From Streptomyces actinomycinicus (GTDB lineage: Bacteria; Actinomycetota; Actinomycetes; Streptomycetales; Streptomycetaceae): a stretch of DNA of 64,000 nucleotides. The notes under the pieces were generated by a model. It did not search any database. It saw nothing but the letters and a program-made list of their open reading frames with translations, and was not told where the DNA came from. Made by a program: the position numbers and the translations under genes. The stretch lies in NCBI RefSeq assembly GCF_016741775.1, contig NZ_JAERRK010000011.1, positions 62,001 through 126,000 of the forward strand, read 5' to 3'. Shown here piece by piece: positions 15,558 to 24,405 of this stretch (position 1 is the stretch's first letter; every line of letters begins with the position of its first letter).

Positions 15558-16736
15558 GTGCATCTCGACCACACGCCCGAGCAGCAGCGGCTGCGCACCG
15601 AACTGCGCGCCTACTTCGCGGAACTGGTCCCGGACAACGCCTACGCACGGTACGCCGACCCGGCCGCGCAGAAGCGGTTCTACCGTGACACCATCCGCCG
15701 CCTCGGCACGGACGGCTGGCTCGGCGTCGGCTGGCCCCGGGAGTACGGCGGGCGCGGCATGACGGCGATGGAACAGTTCATCTTCTTCGACGAGGCCGCC
15801 CAGGCCGGCGTACCGCTTCCGCTGATGGCGCTGAACACGGTCGGTCCGACGATCATGCGGTACGGGGACGACGAGCAGAAGGCGTACTTCCTGCCCCGCA
15901 TCCTCACCGGCGAGATCGACTTCGCCATCGGCTACAGCGAGCCCGACGCCGGCACCGACCTCGCTTCCCTGAAGACCCGTGCCGTGCGCGACGGCGACAC
16001 GTACGTCGTCAACGGGCAGAAGATCTGGACGACCAACGGCGACACCGCCGACTGGGTGTGGCTGGCCGTGCGCACCGACCCCGACGCCCCGCCGCACAAG
16101 GGCATCACCATGCTGCTGGTGCCGACCTCCGACCCCGGTTACTCCTGCACGGTCATCCGCACCCTCGCCTCCCACGACACCACCGCGAGCTACTACGAGA
16201 ACGTCCGCGTGCCCGTCTCGCGCCGCGTCGGCAAGGAGAACGAGGGCTGGCGCCTGATCACCAACCAGCTCAACCACGAGCGGGTCACCCTCGCCGCACA
16301 CGGCACCATGGCCGTCCGGGCCCTGCACGACGTGCAGCGCTGGGCACGGGAGACCGAACTCGCCGACGGCCGACGGGTGGCCGACCTGCCCTGGGTGCGC
16401 CGGCTGCTGGCCCGCACCCACACCCGGCTCGAGGCGCTCAAGCTCCTCAACTGGCAGATGGTGAGCGCGGTCCAGGACGGTACCCTCACCCCGCAGGACG
16501 CCTCCGCGGTCAAGGTCTACGGCTCCGAGGCCCGCCGGGACGCCTACGCCTGGCTCATGGAGGTCGTCGCCGCCGCCGGGCCGCTGCGGGAGGGCTCGGC
16601 GAACGCCGTCCTGCACGGCGAACTGGAGCGCGGCTACCGCTCGGCGGTCATCTTCACCTTCGGCGGCGGTAACAACGAGATCCAGCGCGAGATCATCTCC
16701 TGGATCGGCCTGGGGATGCCACGGGTACGGCGCTGA
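15558..16736 (+). CDS. fadE26: FadE26-like acyl-CoA dehydrogenase (steroid side-chain type)
   Basis: 392-residue flavin acyl-CoA dehydrogenase. YSEPDAGTDLASL and VNGQKIWTT near residues 130-160 are the FAD-contact motifs; LITNQLNHERV and TFGGGNNEIQREII close the fold. The N-terminus (TPEQQRLRTELRAYFAEL) and the overall pattern resemble what I recall of mycobacterial FadE26. There it pairs with FadE27 as a heterotetramer oxidising the first acyl-CoA of the cholesterol side chain. No FadE27 partner is in this window. The GTG start has TGGAGG 4 bases upstream. A KstR-type site lies just upstream. Confidence 0.8.
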   Translation: MHLDHTPEQQRLRTELRAYFAELVPDNAYARYADPAAQKRFYRDTIRRLGTDGWLGVGWPREYGGRGMTAMEQFIFFDEAAQAGVPLPLMALNTVGPTIMRYGDDEQKAYFLPRILTGEIDFAIGYSEPDAGTDLASLKTRAVRDGDTYVVNGQKIWTTNGDTADWVWLAVRTDPDAPPHKGITMLLVPTSDPGYSCTVIRTLASHDTTASYYENVRVPVSRRVGKENEGWRLITNQLNHERVTLAAHGTMAVRALHDVQRWARETELADGRRVADLPWVRRLLARTHTRLEALKLLNWQMVSAVQDGTLTPQDASAVKVYGSEARRDAYAWLMEVVAAAGPLREGSANAVLHGELERGYRSAVIFTFGGGNNEIQREIISWIGLGMPRVRR

Positions 16737-16882
16737 CCCCCGGTGACCGGGATCGTGCGCCACCGGCTCGGCGTCCGCCCGCGGGGTCAGGAAGCAGATG
16801 CCCTGTCGGGCTGCTCACCCTGACGGGGAGGAAGCCGTCGGTGTGCGCGGGCGGACCGGTGCATGCCGGGGCGGCGGGGGCG

Positions 16883-17335
16883 TCAGGTGAGGGCGGCGAC
16901 CAGCAGGGTGAAGGCGGCGACGATGACGGCGACGCGGACGTAGTGGTAGCGCTCCCAGCGGTGCAGCTGCTGCTTCCAGTCGGCGGGCCGGTTGCCGGGG
17001 GTCCAGGTCCTGTTCCTGTTGTTGATCGGGACGAGCAGCAGCACCGACATGACCACGCTGACGATCAGCAGGCCGGCGGCGGTGACGACGAGTCCGGCGC
17101 CGTGGTGGTGCCATCCGGCGACGGCCCAGATCGCGCTGAGGACGAGCGAGCCTATGTACCAGAACGGCATCAGGGCGCCGAGCATCCGGCCGCCGTGCGC
17201 GTGGCCGAGCTGGCCGCTGTCCTCGGGAAGCGCGTCCAGGATCCGGTTCATGATGAAGGCGACGGAGAACTCCACCCCCACCATCAGCCCGACGACGACG
17301 GTGGTGACGACCTCGAGTGCGTTGAGCATGGGCAT
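16883..17335 (-). CDS. DUF1772 membrane protein
   Basis: 150-residue integral membrane protein with four probable helices: about residues 7-30, 55-75, 80-105 and 130-148. It contains the polar stretch PINNRNRTW between helices three and four, typical of DUF1772 (anthrone-oxygenase-like) proteins. Function in bacteria is unknown; some relatives act on aromatic polyketides. AGGGA precedes the ATG. It is divergent from a TetR regulator and shares palindromic operators with it, so it is probably the regulator's target. Confidence 0.8.
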   Translation of the reverse strand: MPMLNALEVVTTVVVGLMVGVEFSVAFIMNRILDALPEDSGQLGHAHGGRMLGALMPFWYIGSLVLSAIWAVAGWHHHGAGLVVTAAGLLIVSVVMSVLLLVPINNRNRTWTPGNRPADWKQQLHRWERYHYVRVAVIVAAFTLLVAALT

Positions 17336-17351
17336 GACGATCCCTCCGCTA

Positions 17352-17415
17352 CTAGCGTCGCTAGAAGATGAGGCAACGCTAGCGCTGCTGTCGCTCGATT
17401 GTCTAGCGGTGCTAG
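17352..17415. promoter_or_regulatory. Paired palindromic operators for the adjacent TetR regulator
   Basis: CTAGCGTCGCTAG (17352-17364, a perfect palindrome) and CTAGCGGTGCTAG (17403-17415, near-perfect) share the motif CTAGCNNNGCTAG. A central CGCTAGCG lies at 17377-17384. The left site is next to the DUF1772 start and the right one abuts the TetR start, so both directions can be repressed. Confidence 0.8.
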
Positions 17416-17424
17416 GATCGGGGT

Positions 17425-18003
17425 ATGTCGGTACAGGAACGCAAGCAGCGCGAACGGGCGGAGCGCGAGCGCCTGATCGTGACGACAGCGCGCGAACTCG
17501 CCGAGCAGCAGGGCTGGGACGCTGTCACCACCCGCCGGCTCGCCGAGCGCATCGAATACAGCCAGCCCGTCCTCTACAGCCATTTCCGGGGCAAGCGCGA
17601 GATCATCGGTGCCGTCGCCCTCCAGGGGGCCGCCGAACTGGCCACGGCGGTGCGGGCCGCGACCTCGGCCGCGGACGGCCCGCGCGCCCGGGTTGCCGCC
17701 CTGGCCCGCGCCTACCTCGACTTCGCCGCACGCAACCCGGCGGTCTACGACGCCCTGTTCCAGCTCGACGGCGGCCTGGCGTACGCGCAGGAGGACACCC
17801 CCGAGCCTCTGAAGGACGCCTTCGCCGCCCTCCTGGAGACACTCGGCGACGTCGCCGGCGACGGCGTCCGCCCGGGGCTGTTCACCGAGGTGTTCTGGGC
17901 GGCCCTGCACGGCCTGGCCACCCTGACCCGCGCGGGCCGCCTGCTGCCCGAGGACGCCGAGCCGAGGGTGGAGCTGCTGGTGGACCGGCTCGCCATGCTC
18001 TGA
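17425..18003 (+). CDS. TetR-family transcriptional regulator
   Basis: 192-residue TetR-type regulator. The N-terminal helix-turn-helix spans about residues 15-60 (AERERLIVTTARELAEQQ, then TTRRLAERIEYSQPVLYSHF). The C-terminal ligand domain resembles the WHG class (FWAALHGLATLTRAGRL). The ATG lies only 9 bases after the second operator, so the message is nearly leaderless and the protein probably represses itself and the divergent DUF1772 gene. The ligand is unknown. Confidence 0.88.
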   Translation: MSVQERKQRERAERERLIVTTARELAEQQGWDAVTTRRLAERIEYSQPVLYSHFRGKREIIGAVALQGAAELATAVRAATSAADGPRARVAALARAYLDFAARNPAVYDALFQLDGGLAYAQEDTPEPLKDAFAALLETLGDVAGDGVRPGLFTEVFWAALHGLATLTRAGRLLPEDAEPRVELLVDRLAML

Positions 18004-18226
18004 CACACCGTCCCGGCGGGCCGCGACCGTCTCCGCCCGCACCCGGTCAGCGCGTGACGCGCCGCGCTGCCTGGGGGATGCCCGGCTCGCCGCTGATCCT
18101 GCGACTCCGGCTGCTGAAGCTGCTGGGCAGCACTGCAGGTGATGAACGTGCCCGGTGCCGGCCGGCAAGCCCGGTCACACCCGCACCGACGCCCGCGGCT
18201 CCGCCCGGTCCGTGCGGTGCCCGGGC

Positions 18227-19189
18227 TCAGGGGCAGGCCTTGAGGAATTCGACGAGTGCCGCGTTGACCTCGTCCGGGCGCTCCTGCTGGGTCCAGTGCC
18301 CGCAGCCCGGCAGCTCCAGCGGCTCGCGCCACAGACTGGGCATCAGGGCGGGGAGGTTCGCGATGAGTTCGGGGGTGCCGGGGAAGGCGGGGACGAGGTC
18401 GCGGTCGCCGTAGACGTACAGTGCGGGCCGGGTGACCGGGGCGTCCTGCCAGGCAGCGGTGAGTTCCCAGTTGCGGTCCAGGTTGCGGTACCAGTTGAGC
18501 GCCCCCGTGAAGCCCTGGGAGAAGCTCTCGGTGAGCGCGTCGAGATCCTCCTCGGTGAACCATGCCGGCAGCACCTCGGGGTCGGGCATGTCCGCCAGCC
18601 ACCCCCGCTCGAGGTCGACGAGCGGCTGCCCGGCCTCGCCGGAGGAGTGCGCGGCGCCGGAACCGAAGTGGAAGAACTTCCGCAGGGTGGTGCGCACGTC
18701 CCTGCCGAACTCCGCGTCGGCGACACCGGGGCGGTCGAAGTAGTTCCAGTAGAAACGGCCACCGAACTTCCGGTCCATCGCGGTGAGCGGCGGCTCCGGC
18801 CCACGGAAGGGCGGCGGCACGCTCAGGCCGGCCACCGCGAGCACCATGTCGGGCCGCAGCAGGGCGGTGTGCCAGGCGACCGGCGCCCCCCAGTCGTGCC
18901 CGACGACGTACGCCTTCTCCTCACCCAGGGCATGGATCAGCCCGACGACGTCACCGACCAGGTGGAGGATCGTGTACGCCCCGACGTCGTCCGGACGGTC
19001 GCTGCGCCCGTAACCCCGCTGGTCCGGGGCGACCACCCGGAAGCCCGCGTCGGCGAGCGGGCCGAACTGGTGGCGCCAGGAGTGCCAGGACTCGGGGAAA
19101 CCGTGCAGCAGTACCACGAGAGGGCCGGCGCCCTGCTCGGCGACGTGCAGCCGGATGCCGTTCACGTCGACCATGCGATGCTCCGCCAT
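18227..19189 (-). CDS. Alpha/beta hydrolase, epoxide-hydrolase-like
   Basis: 320-residue alpha/beta hydrolase. LLHGFPESWHSWRHQ near residue 30 gives the HGFP oxyanion motif, DQRGYGRSDRP follows, and GHDWGAPVAW near 108 places an aspartate as nucleophile, as in soluble epoxide hydrolases. A C-terminal GCGHWTQQERP supplies the histidine. Tyrosines of the lid, which usually activate the epoxide, are plausible in NWYRNLD. ATG 19189 is chosen at the start of MAEHRMVDVNGIRL. The 223 bp downstream to the TetR stop hold no gene. The substrate is unknown. Confidence 0.85.
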   Translation of the reverse strand: MAEHRMVDVNGIRLHVAEQGAGPLVVLLHGFPESWHSWRHQFGPLADAGFRVVAPDQRGYGRSDRPDDVGAYTILHLVGDVVGLIHALGEEKAYVVGHDWGAPVAWHTALLRPDMVLAVAGLSVPPPFRGPEPPLTAMDRKFGGRFYWNYFDRPGVADAEFGRDVRTTLRKFFHFGSGAAHSSGEAGQPLVDLERGWLADMPDPEVLPAWFTEEDLDALTESFSQGFTGALNWYRNLDRNWELTAAWQDAPVTRPALYVYGDRDLVPAFPGTPELIANLPALMPSLWREPLELPGCGHWTQQERPDEVNAALVEFLKACP

Positions 19190-19278
19190 GTGCCCGAGCG
19201 TACGTGCCGTGATCCGCGCGGAGCGTGTTCCACCGGCGTGGCGGGCGGGGCGTTTCCCGCGGCCTGCCGTCCGACGTG

Positions 19279-20367
19279 TCAGGCGGGGTAGGCGTGTGTC
19301 TGGGCGGCCTTGACCGTAGCCCAGACGGGGGCACCGGGACGCAGGTCCAGCTCGGCCGCGGCGACCGTCGTCAGGTCCGCCGCGAGCGGCAGCTCGCCGG
19401 CGAGGTCGGCGCGGATCTGGTCGCCGTGGGTCTCCAGGCCGGCGACCTCGCAGCGCCACACGTTGCGGGCGCTGGAGCCGGTGGGACGGTCGCGGTGCAG
19501 GGTCACCGCACCGGGCGGAAAGGCGACGAAGACCGGGCCGGTGAGGTCCTCGGTGGTCGTGATCCCGGGTCCCGCGTCGAGCCGTACCGAATGTCCCTCC
19601 GCCTCGCCCCGGTAGAGGTTGAGTCCGACCAGGTGCGCGATGTAGTCGGTGCGCGGGTGCCGGGCGATGTCGGAGGGCGTGCCCTCCTGGACGACGCGGC
19701 CGTCCTCCACGACGACGAGGTGGTCGGCCAGGACCATCGCGTCCAGCGGGTCGTGTGTGACGAGCAGGGCGACTGCCTCGAAGTCGGCCAGGTGGTGCCG
19801 GAGCTGGGCGCGGACGTCCAGGCGGGTACGGGCGTCGAGGGCGGCGAGCGGCTCGTCGAGGAGCAGCAGCCGGGGGCGGGTGGCCAGGGCGCGGGCCAGG
19901 GCGACGCGCTGGGCCTGGCCGCCGGACAGCCGGCGGGGCTTGGCCGAGGAGTGCTCGGTGAGCCCCATCCGGTCCAGCCACACGGCGGCCTGCGCGCGGG
20001 CCTGCGATTTCGGCACGCCGTGGCAGCGAGGTCCGAAGGCCACGTTGTCCAGCGCGGACAGGTGGGGGAAGAGCAGGTAGTCCTGGAAGACGACGCCCAC
20101 CGGACGGGACTCGGGGGACATCCGGTCCAGCTCGGCGCCGTCCAGCCGGAGGTGCCCGCCGGTGAGCGGCACCAGCCCGGCGAGGGCGCGCAGCGCGGTC
20201 GTCTTGCCGGCGCCGTTCGGGCCGAGGAGCGCGACCACGTCTCCGGGCGCCGCGGTCAGCGTCACGTCGAGACGGAAGGCGCCCCGCTCGACCACCAGCC
20301 GGGCGTCGAGGCCCTCGGCGGACGATCCCGGCGTGCCCTCGTGCGGGAGCTTCAGGGTGCCGGTCAC
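19279..20367 (-). CDS. modC: Molybdate-type ABC transporter ATP-binding protein
   Basis: 362-residue ABC ATPase. The Walker A motif GPNGAGKTT is near residue 50, the signature LSGGQAQRVALARAL near 145, Walker B LLLLDEPLAALD near 165, and the switch histidine in LLVTHDP near 200. After residue 290 a TOBE/MOP-like domain (DLRPGAPVWATVKAAQTHAY) fits oxyanion binding. The GTG start overlaps the modB stop by GTGA. An in-frame TTG 15 bases further upstream is less likely. It would energise uptake through ModB. No binding protein gene is adjacent. Confidence 0.88.
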   Translation of the reverse strand: MTGTLKLPHEGTPGSSAEGLDARLVVERGAFRLDVTLTAAPGDVVALLGPNGAGKTTALRALAGLVPLTGGHLRLDGAELDRMSPESRPVGVVFQDYLLFPHLSALDNVAFGPRCHGVPKSQARAQAAVWLDRMGLTEHSSAKPRRLSGGQAQRVALARALATRPRLLLLDEPLAALDARTRLDVRAQLRHHLADFEAVALLVTHDPLDAMVLADHLVVVEDGRVVQEGTPSDIARHPRTDYIAHLVGLNLYRGEAEGHSVRLDAGPGITTTEDLTGPVFVAFPPGAVTLHRDRPTGSSARNVWRCEVAGLETHGDQIRADLAGELPLAADLTTVAAAELDLRPGAPVWATVKAAQTHAYPA

Positions 20368-21212
20368 GAGGCGGTCATCCAACGGTCCCGCAGCCCGGCC
20401 AGCACCGCGATCGACACGGCCAGCAGCACCAGGCTGAGTGCGATCGCCGCGTCCGGGTCGTTCTGCAGCGCCAGGTAGACGGCGAGGGGCATGGTCTGGG
20501 TGCGGCCGGGGAAGTTGCCGGCGAAGGTGATCGTCGCGCCGAACTCACCGAGTGCCCGGGCCCAGGCCAGCACGGCGCCCGCGGCGATGCCCGGGGCGAT
20601 CAACGGCAGGGTGACCCGGCGGAACGCGGTGAAGCGGGACGCGCCGAGCGTGGTGGCCGCTTCCTCGTAACGGGGGTCGGCGGCGCGCAGGGTGCCCTCG
20701 ACGCTGATGACCAGGAACGGCATCGCCACGAACGCCTCCGCGACCACGACCCCGGTGGTGGTGAACGGCAGGGTGATCCCGAACCAGGAGTCGAGCCACT
20801 GGCCGACGACCCCGTTGCGGCCCAGGGCGAGGAGCAGGGCCACACCGCCGACGACCGGCGGCAGCACGAGCGGCAGCGTCACCAGGGCCCGTACGAACCC
20901 ACGCCCCGGGAACTCGACCCGCGCCAGCAGCCAGGCCAGCGGGACGCCGAACACCAGGCTGACGGCGGTCGCGGCGGTGGCACTGACGAGGGACAGCTGA
21001 AGCGCCTGCCACACCTCGGGGCTGGTCAGCAGCTCCGGCATGCTCCGCCACGGGGCCCTGATCAGCAGGGCGACGAGCGGCAGGACCAGGAACACCAGGC
21101 CGGCCAGCGCGGGCAGGAGGAGAGGCAGGGGTGCGCCCCCGCGGGCACGGCGGCGCCGCGGCCGGTCCGTGCGGGGGCCGGCCGGGGCGCCGGTGAGGTG
21201 GGGCGGGGTCAC
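20364..21212 (-). CDS. modB: Molybdate ABC transporter permease
   Basis: Permease with about six membrane helices in 282 residues. The EAA loop motif (EEAATTLGASRFTAFRRVTL) and GEFGATITFAGN are diagnostic of ModB. The GTG at 21212 is the best start available before the first membrane helix, but it lacks a clear ribosome binding site, so the N-terminus is uncertain. modC overlaps its stop. The expected upstream modA is missing: the roughly 450 bp between this start and the divergent gene at 21667 contain no gene I can support on either strand. Confidence 0.82.
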   Translation of the reverse strand: MTPPHLTGAPAGPRTDRPRRRRARGGAPLPLLLPALAGLVFLVLPLVALLIRAPWRSMPELLTSPEVWQALQLSLVSATAATAVSLVFGVPLAWLLARVEFPGRGFVRALVTLPLVLPPVVGGVALLLALGRNGVVGQWLDSWFGITLPFTTTGVVVAEAFVAMPFLVISVEGTLRAADPRYEEAATTLGASRFTAFRRVTLPLIAPGIAAGAVLAWARALGEFGATITFAGNFPGRTQTMPLAVYLALQNDPDAAIALSLVLLAVSIAVLAGLRDRWMTAS

Positions 21213-21666
21213 GGCGCGAGGAATCCGGCCACCCGGGGCGACCGGCGGGTACGGCGCACGGAACGCGTCATCACGGGTCCACTCCCTCGGGGTCCTGAAC
21301 GGGCTCGTCCACGGTCCTTCCAGGACCACGTTCGCCGACTCGGTCACGGCAACCGGCCGCGGCCGTGTGCCTGCGCCGATCATACTGTCGCGGGTGCGAG
21401 GGAAAAGACCCCTGTCACATCGCATGAGCCGACCAGTGCCGCGGCCCGCCTGGCATGTGCGTTCGTACGTGACCCGCCTCGCGTGACCCGCCTCGCGCGG
21501 AACCGCCGGGGCTTCGATCCTCACCGGTCCCGGGCCTCGGGGAAGCGGAAGAGCAGGCGTCGCCGTACCGCCCGGGCCTCCCGATCCCCCGCGGGCCCGC
21601 GAGACGTGGCGAGCACGAGCCTTGATACCGCCCGCGGACGCCGCTCAGACTGCCGGTGTGGACGGC

Positions 21667-22518
21667 ATGGACACGTGTGCCGACCCGGGTCTCTTCGGCC
21701 CCGGCTCGGTGACCTGGCAGATGCACGGCGACCCCATGATGTGGATCGCCGGCGTGCGCGCGCTCTACCTCCAGGCGCTGCACCCGCGTGCGGTCCGCGG
21801 GGTGCTGCAGAACTCCGACTTCCGACGCGACGCCTGGGGCCGGCTGCTGCGCACCGCGGACTTCGTCGGGACGACGACGTACGGCACCAGCGAGGCCGCC
21901 GAACGTGCCGGGGCCCGCGTGCGGAAGATCCACGGCATGCTGTGGGCGACCGACCCGGACACCGGGGAGAGGTACGGCGTCGGCGAACCCGAACTGCTGC
22001 TGTGGGTGCACTGCGCGGAGATCGACTCCTACGTCCACGTCATGCGCCGCTCCGGCTACCCGCTCACCGACGCGCAGACCGACCGGTACATAGCCGAACA
22101 CCGGATCAGCGCCCGGCTGGTGGGACTCGACCCGGAGAACGTACCCGCGAGCCGCGCCGAACTCGCCGCGTACTTCGAGAAGGTGCGCCCGGACCTGGCC
22201 GCCGGACCCGAGGCGCGCACGGTGGACGACTTCCTGCTCCGCCCGCCGACCCACCCCCTCCTCGTACCGGCCCGTGCGCTGGTGTGGCGGCGCGTGGCGG
22301 ACCTGGCGTACGCCGCGCTGCCGCCGTACGCCCATGCGCTGTACGGCAGACCGGCCCCCGCGCCGGCCGTCGTCACCCGCCGGCTGCGCGCCACCGGCGT
22401 GCTGCTCCGCGGTGTTCCGGCCCGGCTTCGCTGGCAGCTGCCGCCGAAGCACATCCTGCGCGCCATGGCACGGCTCGGCCCGGACACACGCCCGGCCCTG
22501 CACAGGGCGGGGCCGTGA
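21667..22518 (+). CDS. DUF2236 / MpaB-Lcp-like oxygenase
   Basis: 283-residue helical protein of the mycophenolate MpaB / latex-clearing Lcp catalytic family. The signature run GPGSVTWQMHGDPMMW, ALYLQALHPRAVRGVLQNS with the expected haem-ligand histidine, and RVRKIHGMLW are all present. Members are often haem-containing oxygenases, but substrates of streptomycete members are unknown. The start is not settled: GTG 21658 and TTG 21622 are in frame upstream, and none has a good ribosome binding site. It is divergent from modB. Confidence 0.78.
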   Translation: MDTCADPGLFGPGSVTWQMHGDPMMWIAGVRALYLQALHPRAVRGVLQNSDFRRDAWGRLLRTADFVGTTTYGTSEAAERAGARVRKIHGMLWATDPDTGERYGVGEPELLLWVHCAEIDSYVHVMRRSGYPLTDAQTDRYIAEHRISARLVGLDPENVPASRAELAAYFEKVRPDLAAGPEARTVDDFLLRPPTHPLLVPARALVWRRVADLAYAALPPYAHALYGRPAPAPAVVTRRLRATGVLLRGVPARLRWQLPPKHILRAMARLGPDTRPALHRAGP

Positions 22519-22639
22519 TCACCCCCGGCGCCGCACGGAGGGGGGCCTTGACCGCTCCCCGGTGCCGTACGGACCGGGCTCGTGATCCGCCCCGGGCCCG
22601 CCTCTGGCCGTCGTGGATCACCGCGTGCTACGAAGAACC

Positions 22640-24208
22640 ATGTCTGCGAACGAGGGAACCCGCGCGTACGACGCCGTCATCGTCGGTGGCGGCCACAACG
22701 GCCTGGTCGCCGCCGCCTACCTGGCCCGGGCCGGCCGCTCCGTGCTGATCCTGGAACGGCTGGACCACACCGGCGGCGCGGCCGTCTCGACCCGCCCGTT
22801 CGCCGGGGTCGACGCCCGCCTCTCCCGGTACTCCTACCTGGTCAGCCTGCTCCCGCAGAAGATCGTGGACGACCTCGGACTGGACTTCCGGGTCCGCTCC
22901 CGCACCATCTCCTCCTACACCCCCGTCGAGCGGGCGGGACGGCCCACCGGACTCCTCGTCGGCGGCGGCGAGCAGCGCACCCGGGACGCCTTCGCCCGGC
23001 TGACCGGCGGCGAGCAGGAGTACGCGGCCTGGCAGCGCTTCTACGGCATGACGGGCCGCCTCGCCCGGCGCGTGTTCCCGACGCTCACCGAGCCGCTGCC
23101 CACCCGTGACGAACTGCGCCGCCGCATCGACGACGAGACCGCCTGGCGGGTCCTGTTCGAGGACCCGATCGGCGTCGCGATCGAGGAGAACTTCACCGAC
23201 GACCTGGTCCGGGGCATCGTTCTCACCGACGGGCTCATCGGCACCTTCGCCGACGCCCACGACCCGTCCCTGGCCCAGAACCGCTGTTTCCTCTACCACG
23301 TGATCGGCGGCGGCACCGGCGCCTGGGACGTACCCGTCGGCGGCATGGGCGCCCTCACCGACGCGCTGTCCGCGGCGGCGCGTTCGGCCGGCGCGGTCGT
23401 CGCCACCGGCCACGAGGCGGTCCGCATCCACACCGACGGGCGCACCGCCGAGATCACCTACCGCACGGCCGACGGCGAGGGGGTCGCCGCGGCCCGGCAC
23501 GTCCTGGTGAACGCCTCCCCGCAGGAACTGGCCGTCCTCACCGGCGACCCGGCCCCGCAACCCGCCGAAGGGGCCCAGCTCAAGATCAACATGCTGCTGG
23601 AACGGCTGCCCAGGCTGCGCGACCCCGACACCGACCCGCGCGAGGCGTTCGCCGGCACCTTCCACATCGCCGAGGGCTACCGCGAGCTGGCCACCGCCCA
23701 CGCCCAGGCCGCCGCGGGCGAACTCCCCGCCGCCCCGCCGTCGGAGATCTACTGCCACTCCCTGACCGACCCCACCATCCTCGGGCCCGGCCTCGCCGAG
23801 CGCGGCTACCAGACACTCACCCTCTTCGGCCTGCACACCCCGGCCCGGCTCTTCGACCGGGACAACGACGCCGTCCGCGAGGAACTGCTGAAGTCCACCC
23901 TCGCCCAGCTCGACGCCCACCTCGCCGAACCCCTGGCCGACTGCCTGGCCACCGACGCCGACGGCCGCCCCTGCATCGAGGCGAAGACCCCGCTCGACCT
24001 CGAACGGGACCTGCGGCTGCCCGGCGGGAACATCTTCCACCGGGCACTGTCCTGGCCGTACGCGCAGGAGGACGGGGGCACCGGCCGCTGGGGAGTGGAG
24101 ACCCGGCACGCCAACGTCCTGCTGTGCGGGGCGGGCGCGGTGCGCGGGGGAGGGGTGAGCGGGGTACCGGGCCACAACGCGGCCATGGCGGTACTGGAGC
24201 GCGACTGA
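22640..24208 (+). CDS. Phytoene-desaturase-like FAD-dependent oxidoreductase
   Basis: 522-residue FAD amine-oxidase/phytoene-desaturase-type enzyme. AVIVGGGHNGLVAAAYLARAG at residues about 15-35 is the dinucleotide-binding GxGxxG motif, followed by the ERLDHTGGAAVS acidic strand end. The C-terminal GVSGVPGHNAAMAVLERD is the second FAD contact typical of this group. It has no carotenoid-gene neighbours, so it is more likely one of the stand-alone flavoenzymes of unknown substrate. CTACGAAG just before the ATG resembles a minus-10 element, implying a nearly leaderless transcript. Confidence 0.82.
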   Translation: MSANEGTRAYDAVIVGGGHNGLVAAAYLARAGRSVLILERLDHTGGAAVSTRPFAGVDARLSRYSYLVSLLPQKIVDDLGLDFRVRSRTISSYTPVERAGRPTGLLVGGGEQRTRDAFARLTGGEQEYAAWQRFYGMTGRLARRVFPTLTEPLPTRDELRRRIDDETAWRVLFEDPIGVAIEENFTDDLVRGIVLTDGLIGTFADAHDPSLAQNRCFLYHVIGGGTGAWDVPVGGMGALTDALSAAARSAGAVVATGHEAVRIHTDGRTAEITYRTADGEGVAAARHVLVNASPQELAVLTGDPAPQPAEGAQLKINMLLERLPRLRDPDTDPREAFAGTFHIAEGYRELATAHAQAAAGELPAAPPSEIYCHSLTDPTILGPGLAERGYQTLTLFGLHTPARLFDRDNDAVREELLKSTLAQLDAHLAEPLADCLATDADGRPCIEAKTPLDLERDLRLPGGNIFHRALSWPYAQEDGGTGRWGVETRHANVLLCGAGAVRGGGVSGVPGHNAAMAVLERD

Positions 24209-24280
24209 CCGGCTCCGCCGTCCGGCTCGGCCGGCCGCGCGCCCGCCGTCCGCTCCCGGCCGGCCGAGCCCCACTGCGGT

Positions 24281-24400
24281 CCGCCTTGCTCCGCCTCGAG
24301 CTGCCTCGGTCCGCGTCGGTCCGCCTCGGTCCGCGTCGGTCCACCTCGGTCCACCTCGGTCCGCGTCGGTCCACCTCGGTCCGCGTCGGTCCGCCTCGGG
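24281..24400 (+). repeat. Twelve-unit 10-bp tandem repeat between convergent genes
   Basis: Ten-base units of the form CCGCGTCGGT / CCGCCTCGGT / CCACCTCGGT run in perfect register from 24281 to 24400, about 12 copies with one or two substitutions each. They fill the gap between the FAD-enzyme stop (24208) and the stop of the leftward serine hydrolase (24406). Confidence 0.9.
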
Positions 24401-24405
24401 CCGCT

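Noticed and set aside
18004..18226. Rightward frame running 18155-19291
   Set aside because: It is antisense to the epoxide-hydrolase-like gene and has no domain; the gap itself holds nothing supported.
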